From positions 1 through 30,054 of the forward strand of contig RFHX01000040.1 in the NCBI GenBank assembly GCA_003695725.1: DNA of 30,054 bases, given 5' to 3'. The notes below the pieces were generated by a model, which saw only the letters and a program-made list of their open reading frames with translations, did no database searches and was not told the origin of the DNA. The position numbers and the translations under genes were made by a program. Positions 18,134-25,265 of this stretch are shown one piece after another (position 1 is the first letter of the stretch; each line of letters begins with the position of its first letter). Origin of the DNA: J061 sp003695725 [NCBI: Candidatus Schekmanbacteria bacterium] (GTDB taxonomy: Bacteria; Schekmanbacteria; GWA2-38-11).

Positions 18134-18167
18134 GTTCATAAAAATACAAAGGGCTTTTATTATGAAC
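18134..18167. repeat. Inverted repeat upstream of tyrA
   Basis: GTTCATA (18134-18140) and TATGAAC (18161-18167) are perfect complements separated by 20 bases, 23 bases before the tyrA start. No T-run follows in either direction, so it could be an operator or a leader hairpin rather than a terminator. Confidence 0.4.
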
Positions 18168-18183
18168 AATTTGTTATTGTCAA
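18157..18183 (-). promoter_or_regulatory. Candidate promoter for the tyrA-aroA-cmk-rpsA series
   Basis: On the minus strand a perfect TTGACA (18183-18178) is followed after 15 bases by TAATAA (18162-18157). The spacer is two bases short of optimal, and the -10 overlaps one arm of the inverted repeat at 18134-18167, so repression at that dyad would be possible. Confidence 0.4.
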
Positions 18184-18265
18184 GAAAGAGATTTCTCTGA
18201 TTACTCTTAGTTTGGCTCATTAACGAAAACCTCGGCTCTATCTGAAATTTTTCTTTGAAATACAA

Positions 18266-18293
18266 TTGTTTGAATAAATGTAAAAATTAATAT
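18266..18293 (+). promoter_or_regulatory. Candidate promoter for the ABC exporter genes
   Basis: TTGTTT (18266-18271) and TAATAT (18288-18293) are 16 bases apart, about 40 bases before the first ABC gene. The match is imperfect and lies in AT-rich sequence. Confidence 0.35.
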
Positions 18294-18334
18294 AGAAAAT
18301 AGTTAACTTTTCAATTTTAGCTTTCAGAGAGGTT

Positions 18335-20107
18335 ATGAAAAGAGAATACTATAGAAAACTTTTATCAGTCTTAAAAAGATATTTGTGGTGGTTTGTTGGC
18401 GGCATTGTTGCCGTCATAGTTTTTGATGGCGCTACACTTCTCATACCATGGATATTGAAGATTGCCATAGAAGCTTTGAAAGATATTGACAATGCCCAAC
18501 ATTCAATTTTTTATTACGCCCTCTTGATTATGTCCCTTGCTATTGGAGGTTTTGTATTTCGTATAGTTTCAAGGCTATTTCTTTTTGGTGCTGCCAGATA
18601 TATAGAGTATGATTTGCGGGAAGAGCTTTTTGAACGCCTATTGAAACTATCGCCTTCTTCATTGATTAAATTTCGTACTGGAGACCTTATATCAAGAGCA
18701 TCAAATGACCTTAATACAATAAAAATGTTTATTGGTTTCGGTTTCCTTACAATCATCAGCACTGGTTTTACATATATCGTTGCTCTTTTTGCTATGCTCA
18801 AGCTTAGCCTAACATTGACTTTCTATTCTTTTATTCCTCTGCCCTTTATCATCATTGTTGTGAAGAAAGTTACTCCGAAGATGTATCTTATTTCAAAAGA
18901 AACACAGGAAAGATTGGGTGAAATAAGTTCAATGGTGCAGGAAAGCGTCAGCGGCGTGCAAACAGTCAAAGCTTTTGTGCAGGAAGATGCCGGTGATAGA
19001 AGATTTTATGATATAAGCCGCCATTATTACAATGCCCGAATCAGAATGGTTAAGTATATGGGATTAATATTCCCATTGATGGGAATGCTTGGAGGGATAG
19101 GCACACTAATTGTGCTCTGGAAAGGCGGAGAAATGGTGATAAATAAGGAAATCACTCTTGGAGATTTTGTTGCTTTCAACAGCTATCTTGGAATGTTGAT
19201 ATGGCCATCAATTGCATTGGGATGGATTTTTACTCTTATTCAAAGAGGACTTTCATCCTTTGAAAGGGTTTGTGATGTCCTTACTGCTCCTATTTTGGAA
19301 GAAAGTACGGAGTCATCCTGTGATGAGAAACTATCAGGTGATATTGAAGTTAAAAACCTTTCCTTTTCCTATGATAGCAGGAATGAAAATGGCAATACGC
19401 AAAAAGTGTTGAAAGATATAAACCTTACAATTGAGGAAGGAGAAACCTTAGCTATTGTAGGTCCCACAGGTTCAGGAAAAACAACCTTTGCAAAGCTTCT
19501 TACACGACTTCTCGAAGTTCCACCTGATACAATCTTCATTGGAGGAAAGGATATATCGAAACTCTCTTTTGATTCATTGAGAAAGACAATTGGATATGTT
19601 CCGCAGGAAGGATTTATATTCCACAATACAATTCGGGAAAACGTTGCATATGGACTGGAGGGAGATGCATCTAAAAATGATGATTTATTGAAAAGAGCAC
19701 TGAAACTGTCTGATTTTATGAAAGAAGTGGAGCTCTTTCCTAAAAAGCTGGAAACCGAAGTTGGAGAGAGAGGAATTACTCTCTCAGGAGGGCAAAGACA
19801 AAGGTTAACGATTGCCCGTATGCTTGTTTGCGATCCTGAAATAATAGTTTTGGACGATTCACTTTCGAGTGTAGATACTCATACGGAAAAGAATATTTTA
19901 AGCAATATCAAGGATATTCTTGAAAAGAAAACATCGATAATTATTACACATCGGATATCACCACTGAAATATGCAGACAGGATAGCCGTTATAGAAGATG
20001 GGAGGATAACTGAAATAGGCACACACAATGAATTGATGGCTAAAGGGGAAAGCTACTTTCGCCTTTACAATAGGCAGGCTATTTTCGAAGAGATGGAGGA
20101 ACTTTAA
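18335..20107 (+). CDS. ABC exporter half-transporter, subunit with degenerate ATP site
   Basis: This 590-residue protein has a type-IV exporter transmembrane domain of six helices (about 15-310) fused to a nucleotide-binding domain. Walker A GPTGSGKT is at 376-383, the Q-loop is YVPQEGF, the signature LSGGQ (483-487) is canonical, and the switch histidine is H539. In Walker B (IIVLDDSLS) the catalytic glutamate is replaced by D508, the mark of the degenerate-site subunit in heterodimeric exporters such as TM287/288 and BmrCD. Its stop at 20107 abuts the ATG of the next gene at 20108, so the two are translated together and almost certainly form a heterodimer. The substrate is unknown; lipids, drugs or peptides are all possible. 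Confidence 0.9.
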   Translation: MKREYYRKLLSVLKRYLWWFVGGIVAVIVFDGATLLIPWILKIAIEALKDIDNAQHSIFYYALLIMSLAIGGFVFRIVSRLFLFGAARYIEYDLREELFERLLKLSPSSLIKFRTGDLISRASNDLNTIKMFIGFGFLTIISTGFTYIVALFAMLKLSLTLTFYSFIPLPFIIIVVKKVTPKMYLISKETQERLGEISSMVQESVSGVQTVKAFVQEDAGDRRFYDISRHYYNARIRMVKYMGLIFPLMGMLGGIGTLIVLWKGGEMVINKEITLGDFVAFNSYLGMLIWPSIALGWIFTLIQRGLSSFERVCDVLTAPILEESTESSCDEKLSGDIEVKNLSFSYDSRNENGNTQKVLKDINLTIEEGETLAIVGPTGSGKTTFAKLLTRLLEVPPDTIFIGGKDISKLSFDSLRKTIGYVPQEGFIFHNTIRENVAYGLEGDASKNDDLLKRALKLSDFMKEVELFPKKLETEVGERGITLSGGQRQRLTIARMLVCDPEIIVLDDSLSSVDTHTEKNILSNIKDILEKKTSIIITHRISPLKYADRIAVIEDGRITEIGTHNELMAKGESYFRLYNRQAIFEEMEEL

Positions 20108-21922
20108 ATGCCTGGTGCTCATGGAAGAGGAAGTGTTTTTTTGGAGGAAGGCGATTTAGGTAAGGCATATGATTCTAAAATTATAAAACGGCTTTGGCTT
20201 TTCATCTCTCCTCATAAGTGGCTTATTATATTTTCAATTTCGCTTCTGCCTCTCGTTGCAGGATTACAGTTGTTGCAGCCCTATTTAATCAAAACTGCAA
20301 TCGATGAAAACATTTCACGGGGGAAGCTTGAAGGTCTTAACCTGATTGCCGCAATTTTCTTCTGCGCATTGATAGGCCAATATTTAGTAACCTTTCTTCA
20401 ACAGTATTTACTTCAATTATCAGGACAAAGGATTATTCTCGACTTGAGGACTAAGCTCTTTTCTCATATGCAGCGTCTTCCGCTATCTTTTTTTGATAAA
20501 AATCCTGTTGGCAGAGTGGTAACTCGTCTTACTTCTGATGTAGAAGCCTTAAATGAAATGTTTACTTCTGGTTTAGCTTCATTTATAGGCGATGCCTTTA
20601 TGCTTTGCGGAATAATGATTGCTATGCTTCTTCTGAATGTCAAACTTGCATTGGTGACTTTATTGGTAATTCCTTTTCTTGCTGTAATAGCGGCTTTTTT
20701 CAGAATAAAAGGAAGGAAGGCATATAGAAATATCCGCACTAAAACGGCATTGGTTAATTCTTATTTGGAAGAGAATCTTTCCGGAATTGAAATAGTTAGG
20801 TTATTTAGAAGAGAAAAGAGAAATTTTAATGAATTTCAAAACTATAACAGAGAGCTTAGACAAGCCAATATTTCTTCTGTTTTTTATGATTCCTTTCTAT
20901 ATGCATCTGTTGAATTGATAGGGTCAATTGGTGTTGCAATTATAATTTGGTATGGAGGCGGTCAGATCCTCCAAAAAACTCTTACATTCGGTGTATTGGT
21001 TGCTTTCCTTGAATATCTTCAGAAGTTTTTTGTGCCTATCCGAGATTTATCTGCCAAGTATGCTATTATGCAGCAGGCAATGGCTGCTTCGGAAAGGATT
21101 TTGAAGCTTTTTGATGAAGAAGAAGAGGATTTGTCAAAAGGCGTAAGTAAGGTTGAATCACTCAAAGGGAAAATAGAATTTAAAAATATTTCCTTTTCCT
21201 ATAATAAAGGAGAGCGGGTTATTAAAAACTTTTCGCTTACGATTCAGCCTGGAGAAAAAGTAGCTATAGTAGGTGCCACTGGAGCCGGGAAATCAACACT
21301 TTTGAAATTGCTCTTGCGTTTCTATGAGCCTGATGAAGGGACTATTCTAATCGATGATGTAGATATCAGTCATTTGAGCAGACAGTGGATTAGAAAAAAT
21401 ATTGGAGTAGTTCCTCAAGATATTTTCCTTTTTGCGGGAAATATTGAGGAAAATATACGACTGTCGAATAATTCTGTTACAGAAAAAGAGCTGATTGAGA
21501 ACATTAGAAAGGCAAGAGCAGACAGAGTGATAGAAAAATTAAAATTAGGACTGAAAGAATCAGTTTCTGAAAGAGGGAATAATTTTTCAAGCGGGGAAAA
21601 ACAGCTTCTATCCTTTGCCCGTGTTTTGACATTTAATCCTCATATTCTTATCCTCGACGAAGCTACTTCAAATATTGATGCAGAGACAGAACATCTTATT
21701 CAGGAGGGGTTGAAAGAATTATTGAAAGGAAGAACATCTATTGTGATTGCACATCGGCTTTCAACAGTAAGGTATGCTGACAGGATTGCTGTAATGCATC
21801 ATGGAGAACTCAGAGAATTGGGAAGTCATGAAGAGCTGTTGAAAAGAAAGGGAATTTATTACAGGCTTTATAGGTATCAGGGTGGAATTGAAGAAATGCG
21901 TAATCAGAGAGTCAACCTATAA
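20108..21922 (+). CDS. ABC exporter half-transporter, subunit with catalytic Walker B
   Basis: The 604-residue partner has a soluble N-terminal extension of about 25 residues, six transmembrane helices (about 35-320) and a nucleotide-binding domain. Walker A GATGAGKS is at 389-396, VVPQDIF is the Q-loop and the catalytic glutamate is present (D517-E518 in ILILDEATS). The signature is altered to FSSGEKQ (493-499) instead of LSGGQ. Paired with the preceding subunit this gives one consensus ATP site (its Walker motifs with the partner's LSGGQ) and one degenerate site (the partner's D508 with its SSGE). The gene starts on the base after the previous stop codon. A probable terminator follows about 90 bases downstream. 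Confidence 0.92.
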   Translation: MPGAHGRGSVFLEEGDLGKAYDSKIIKRLWLFISPHKWLIIFSISLLPLVAGLQLLQPYLIKTAIDENISRGKLEGLNLIAAIFFCALIGQYLVTFLQQYLLQLSGQRIILDLRTKLFSHMQRLPLSFFDKNPVGRVVTRLTSDVEALNEMFTSGLASFIGDAFMLCGIMIAMLLLNVKLALVTLLVIPFLAVIAAFFRIKGRKAYRNIRTKTALVNSYLEENLSGIEIVRLFRREKRNFNEFQNYNRELRQANISSVFYDSFLYASVELIGSIGVAIIIWYGGGQILQKTLTFGVLVAFLEYLQKFFVPIRDLSAKYAIMQQAMAASERILKLFDEEEEDLSKGVSKVESLKGKIEFKNISFSYNKGERVIKNFSLTIQPGEKVAIVGATGAGKSTLLKLLLRFYEPDEGTILIDDVDISHLSRQWIRKNIGVVPQDIFLFAGNIEENIRLSNNSVTEKELIENIRKARADRVIEKLKLGLKESVSERGNNFSSGEKQLLSFARVLTFNPHILILDEATSNIDAETEHLIQEGLKELLKGRTSIVIAHRLSTVRYADRIAVMHHGELRELGSHEELLKRKGIYYRLYRYQGGIEEMRNQRVNL

Positions 21923-21929
21923 AATAATA

Positions 21930-21962
21930 GTAAAAATTTTACATTCTTTACAAAAATTTTAC
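21930..21962. repeat. Two A5T4 direct repeats spaced 20 bp
   Basis: GTAAAAATTTTAC (21930-21942) recurs as ACAAAAATTTTAC (21950-21962), a 20-base period equal to about two helical turns. Each copy is nearly self-complementary. Phased A-tracts of this kind bend DNA and can also be tandem protein sites. Confidence 0.4.
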
Positions 21963-22014
21963 TGTTTATATATTGTATCTTTTATCTAAATATTATACTG
22001 AACATTTTCAAATC

Positions 22015-22040
22015 AATGTTCTATTTAGAACATTTTTTTT
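22015..22040 (+). terminator. Intrinsic terminator (or attenuator) before the chelatase-like gene
   Basis: AATGTTC (22015-22021), a six-base loop and GAACATT (22028-22034) form a perfect hairpin running into eight T (22033-22040). It probably ends the ABC transcript. A candidate promoter upstream of it (TTGTAT 21973-21978, 15 bases, TATACT 21994-21999) would instead place it in the leader of the 22080 gene. Confidence 0.7.
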
Positions 22041-22079
22041 ATATCGACTGAAAGTCAATTAAATGAGGGAGGTAAATTG

Positions 22080-23522
22080 ATGAATATTCTTTTAGGAATT
22101 CTCATAGTGCTTGTACTTTTGGTAGGAGGAGCTTATGCTCTCATTAAGTATAAAAACAGGCCTCCAAAACCGGATCTTTATGAAGTCTTTTTGAAACAGG
22201 ATACTACTCCTGTAGGTAAAGTGGGAATTTTTGTCACAGGGCTCATTATGCCTGAAAACCATAGCCATGCTTTCTTTCACAATATTATTAAAAAGATAAA
22301 CAAAGTAGTAATTCCCTGGCCTATCAATATTCTCACAATGAGGGATAAAGGGATTGCCCTTCTTGACCCGAACAATACTCACGCCCGAGAGGAATTTACT
22401 CCAACTCATTTAGAAGATGCTTTTGGCAATGACTGTGATAGGGACGGGGTGCCCTATATCGAGTTGTATAAGCAGGGAAAGGTAAAATGGATGCCTCCCT
22501 CATCCCGCATTTATCTTGACCATGGATATTTTTTATATACAGGACGCCTTTCAGGAGAGCCTTCTCTCTGTGGAAAGGTTGCTAATAAATCAAGACTCTA
22601 TTATTACGGACATGGAATTAAACAACGAAAACTTCCTCACTGGCAGCAGACGAAAGAGATGCTTGAAAAGGGATTTGAGATTATAAAATCCAAATATAAT
22701 GATGTCGTTTGCGGCTGGGAGACAGGGCTTATATATTGGAATATGAGAAAAAAACTCTTTGAAATTCTTGACCAAGGCATCGATACTTTGATTGCTTCAT
22801 CACCAATGGGGATATATTCACATTTTGAGGATTTCAACTCGAGCTTTCGGCATATTTTTGAATATGTTGAAGAATGGGAAAAGGAACATCCGGGTAAAAA
22901 GATAAAGATAATTATGGCTCCTCAAATGGGAGATTTTCAACCATTGCGTCAGGCATTTCTCGAAATGCTGAAAGACCGTCTTGATACTTTGCCAGAAGGA
23001 AGCAGTGTGATGGTTGCTGTAACCTGTCATGGAATGCCATGGGATGCTTTCCCTTGGGAAGCATGGCTTAAGCAGGCACCACCTTATAGAGATAAGCTTT
23101 ATGAGGAAGTCAAGGAGTTGGTTGGAAAATACAATTTCAGTAAAACAAGGGTTGTAATTTGTCAGGATGAATTTGCTGACCCCATTTGGGACCCAAATGA
23201 AAAATATTTAAGCACTAACAGGGCATATTGGAATGCTATCAATGATGGTTTTGATTACTGTATAGGGCTGCCGATAGAGTTTTTTGCTGAAAATTCAGAT
23301 ACCCTTATGCATCACGCAATGAAGAATTATCAGGGCTTTGATGATTATGATATTGAAGAACCAATAGATTATCCTGACTGGTCAGTCCCTTATACGAGGC
23401 AGTTTAAACAGAATAATACGACTGTAATTTATAATGGTGTCCCTGTTGGAAAATATCAAAAATATGTAGTTGAAGCATTTGTCCAATCTCTTGAATCTGT
23501 CCTGTCAAAAAGAAAGAATTAG
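22080..23522 (+). CDS. Membrane-anchored protein, distant ferrochelatase-like
   Basis: The 480-residue protein starts with one membrane anchor (about 2-22, ILLGILIVLVLLVGGAYAL). GGGAGG at 22067-22072, seven bases before ATG 22080, fixes that start over TTG 22077. I do not recognise it by name. The C-terminal half resembles class II chelatases (ferrochelatase/HemH): VAVTCHGMPW around H317 recalls the SAHGLP metal-ligand motif, a QDEFADPIWDP segment recalls the QSRVGP-WL-P segment, and GLPIEFFAENSDTL near 396-409 recalls the P-x-F-x-x-D-x-x-ETL motif, with aspartate where the glutamate normally lies. The central region adds GWETGLIYWN and tyrosine-rich stretches with no match I know. No haem synthesis genes are nearby. 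The chelatase call is inference; the membrane anchor and complete reading frame are seen. Confidence 0.6.
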   Translation: MNILLGILIVLVLLVGGAYALIKYKNRPPKPDLYEVFLKQDTTPVGKVGIFVTGLIMPENHSHAFFHNIIKKINKVVIPWPINILTMRDKGIALLDPNNTHAREEFTPTHLEDAFGNDCDRDGVPYIELYKQGKVKWMPPSSRIYLDHGYFLYTGRLSGEPSLCGKVANKSRLYYYGHGIKQRKLPHWQQTKEMLEKGFEIIKSKYNDVVCGWETGLIYWNMRKKLFEILDQGIDTLIASSPMGIYSHFEDFNSSFRHIFEYVEEWEKEHPGKKIKIIMAPQMGDFQPLRQAFLEMLKDRLDTLPEGSSVMVAVTCHGMPWDAFPWEAWLKQAPPYRDKLYEEVKELVGKYNFSKTRVVICQDEFADPIWDPNEKYLSTNRAYWNAINDGFDYCIGLPIEFFAENSDTLMHHAMKNYQGFDDYDIEEPIDYPDWSVPYTRQFKQNNTTVIYNGVPVGKYQKYVVEAFVQSLESVLSKRKN

Positions 23523-23553
23523 CACTCTTTCATATAAGAAACTTAGGTTAAAT

Positions 23554-23592
23554 AAATCCCTCTTCATAAAATTGGAAGAGGGATTTTTTTTT
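23554..23592 (+). terminator. Strong intrinsic terminator after the chelatase-like gene
   Basis: CCCTCTTC (23558-23565) pairs perfectly with GAAGAGGG (23575-23582) around a nine-base loop, extended by A-T pairs, and runs into about nine T (23584-23592). It separates the 22080 gene from the hybrid-cluster protein gene. Confidence 0.88.
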
Positions 23593-23662
23593 GTTGATAT
23601 TCCCTTTCTTTAGTGAAAGGATAAAGCCTAATCTGAGGGAAGAAGAAATAAAAAGATGTAAT

Positions 23663-23678
23663 TATGACTTATGTCATA
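23663..23678. promoter_or_regulatory. Palindromic candidate operator upstream of hcp
   Basis: TATGAC (23663-23668) and GTCATA (23673-23678) are perfect inverted arms around four bases, 69 bases before the hcp ATG. The geometry is that of CRP/FNR-superfamily sites. Genes for hybrid-cluster proteins are commonly controlled by HcpR, FNR or related regulators. The match to any specific regulator is not established. Confidence 0.45.
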
Positions 23679-23746
23679 CAACAATCTTTCAATTTGAATT
23701 AACTAATAACTATCAGAAAAAATAATTTTTTATGGGAGGATTTGAA

Positions 23747-25033
23747 ATGTTTTGTAATCAATGTGAACAAACAGCTAAAGGTACAGGTTGTACTGTGGCG
23801 GGAGTCTGTGGCAAAAATGCCGATATTCAGTCCTTACAAGAAATTCTTCTCTATGGATTAAAAGGAATTTCTGCATATGCGTGGGCAGCAAGAAAAGTTG
23901 GGAAAGTTGATCCCGAAGTAGATGCTTTTATGCATGAGGCGCTTTACACGACGGTGACAAATGTCAATTTTGATCTTGAAGACCATATCAATATGGCATT
24001 GAAATGCGGACAGATGAATCTCAAGGTAATGGAAATGTTGGACAAAGCTTATGTAGAGAGGTATGGAGCGCCCACACCTGTTGAAGTGGAAACGGGGACT
24101 AAAGAAGGCTATGGGATTCTCGTGACAGGACATGATTTGCCAGACCTTGAAGAGCTTTTGAAACAGACTGAGGGGAAAGGTATCAATGTGTACACCCATT
24201 CGGAAATGCTTCCAGCTCATGGATATCCTGAACTTCGTAAATATGAACATCTTGTAGGAAATTATGGCGGTGCATGGCAAGACCAAGTAAAGGAATTTGC
24301 CGAATTTCCGGGAACGATACTCGTAACAACAAATTGTGTGCAGATTCCTAAAGAAAGTTACAGTGACAGATTATTTACGACAGGTGTAGCTTCCGTCAAC
24401 AGAGAAAATCACATTGAAGGCCACGATTTTTCGAAACTTATTGAAAAAACACTTCAGACAAAGCCTTTGCCTGAAGCTCCGGGAAAGAAGATAATGACCG
24501 GTTTCCATCACAGTGCAATCTTGGGGATTGCTGACAAAGTGATTGATGCTGTCAAATCTGGTAAGGTAAAACATTTCTTCCTTATTGGCGGTTGTGATGG
24601 TGCAAAGACAGGACGAAATTATTACACAGAAATTGCTGAAAGAATACCGCAAGACTGTATCATATTGACTCTTGCTTGCGGAAAATACCGCTTTAACAAA
24701 AAGGATTTTGGTACTATAGGAGATATACCAAGGTTGATTGACATAGGACAATGCAATAATGCATATAGCGCCATTCAAGTGGCAGTTGCATTAGCAGATG
24801 CATTCAAGTGTGGAGTGAATGATTTGCCTCTCTCTTTGATTTTGTCATGGTTTGAACAGAAAGCTGTTGCAATTCTCCTTACACTTCTTTCTCTTGATAT
24901 CAAAGGGATGAGATTGGGACCTACACCGCCTGCTTTTGTTAGCGAGAATGTTTTTAAGGTATTACAAGATAAATTTGACCTAAAATTGATAACCACACCT
25001 GAAGAGGATTTGAAGGATATTTTGGCTCAGTAA
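23747..25033 (+). CDS. hcp: Hybrid-cluster protein (hydroxylamine/NO reductase), short class III type
   Basis: Hcp carries a [4Fe-4S] cluster and the unusual Fe-S-O hybrid cluster, reduces nitric oxide or hydroxylamine and defends anaerobes against nitrosative stress. The N-terminal cluster cysteines are C3, C6, C15 and C21, the close spacing of the anaerobe types. Likely hybrid-cluster ligands are visible in order: the NHIEGHDF histidine, GGCDGAK, LACGKYRF, GQCNNAYSA and the WFEQKA glutamate and lysine. At 428 residues it is about 120 shorter than class I and II proteins, the size expected for class III, which lack one helical domain. GGAGGA at 23735-23740 is six bases before ATG 23747; the in-frame ATG 23732 overlaps this site and is rejected. 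No Hcr reductase gene adjoins it. Confidence 0.93.
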   Translation: MFCNQCEQTAKGTGCTVAGVCGKNADIQSLQEILLYGLKGISAYAWAARKVGKVDPEVDAFMHEALYTTVTNVNFDLEDHINMALKCGQMNLKVMEMLDKAYVERYGAPTPVEVETGTKEGYGILVTGHDLPDLEELLKQTEGKGINVYTHSEMLPAHGYPELRKYEHLVGNYGGAWQDQVKEFAEFPGTILVTTNCVQIPKESYSDRLFTTGVASVNRENHIEGHDFSKLIEKTLQTKPLPEAPGKKIMTGFHHSAILGIADKVIDAVKSGKVKHFFLIGGCDGAKTGRNYYTEIAERIPQDCIILTLACGKYRFNKKDFGTIGDIPRLIDIGQCNNAYSAIQVAVALADAFKCGVNDLPLSLILSWFEQKAVAILLTLLSLDIKGMRLGPTPPAFVSENVFKVLQDKFDLKLITTPEEDLKDILAQ

Positions 25034-25045
25034 AAGCATCCTTAC

Positions 25046-25073
25046 TTGACAAATCAGAATATTTTATTATTGA
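25046..25073 (+). promoter_or_regulatory. Candidate promoter for the riboswitch transcript
   Basis: A perfect TTGACA (25046-25051) is followed after 16 bases by TATTGA (25068-25073), a weak -10. Its predicted start near 25080-25085 would place the whole aptamer in the transcript, which suits a riboswitch-controlled gene. Confidence 0.4.
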
Positions 25074-25110
25074 TTAGATAATTGAGAAATTGAGTTAATT
25101 TTTTTTCGAA

Positions 25111-25180
25111 AAAGGTAAACCCTGTGGAAGCAGGGGGCACAAAGCCAACGGGTCCAGGAGGGACGGCCGGGTTGCCGAAA
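25111..25180 (+). ncRNA. Cyclic di-GMP-I (GEMM) riboswitch aptamer
   Basis: The segment has the conserved GEMM parts in order: GGTAAACC (25114-25121), P2 hairpin CCCTGT/GCAGGG (25120-25125 with 25130-25135) capped by a GGAA tetraloop of the GNRA class, the joining strand CACAAAGCCA (25138-25147), a P3 hairpin (25149-25155 with 25161-25169) containing the GG bulge expected of a tetraloop receptor, and GGGTTGCC (25169-25176) closing P1 against the first strand. The position equivalent to G20 of the Vibrio Vc2 aptamer is G, favouring c-di-GMP over the A20 type that binds cyclic AMP-GMP. It precedes a terminator and the gene at 25266, so it is a cis-acting transcriptional switch. Confidence 0.9.
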
Positions 25181-25195
25181 AAAAGAGATAACAGT

Positions 25196-25232
25196 ACCTC
25201 TTTCTCGGTAAATCCGGGAAAGAGGTTTTTTT
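25196..25232 (+). terminator. Riboswitch expression platform: intrinsic terminator
   Basis: Positions 25196-25208 pair with 25214-25226 through about 13 pairs (one U-G) around the loop TAAAT, followed by seven T (25226-25232). The 3' arm (AATCCGG, 25211-25217) can alternatively pair with CCGGGTT (25167-25173) of the aptamer P3/P1 strand, and CGG 25206-25208 with CCG 25175-25177. Ligand-bound aptamer and antiterminator therefore compete. The simplest reading is an OFF switch, with c-di-GMP favouring termination. Confidence 0.85.
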
Positions 25233-25265
25233 ATATATTTTTTTAAATTTAAAAGGAGGAAAAAA

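Noticed and set aside
23732-23746. Upstream in-frame ATG for hcp
   Set aside because: This ATG lies directly against the GGAGGA that serves ATG 23747; family N-termini start at MFCxQC, so the downstream ATG is the start.
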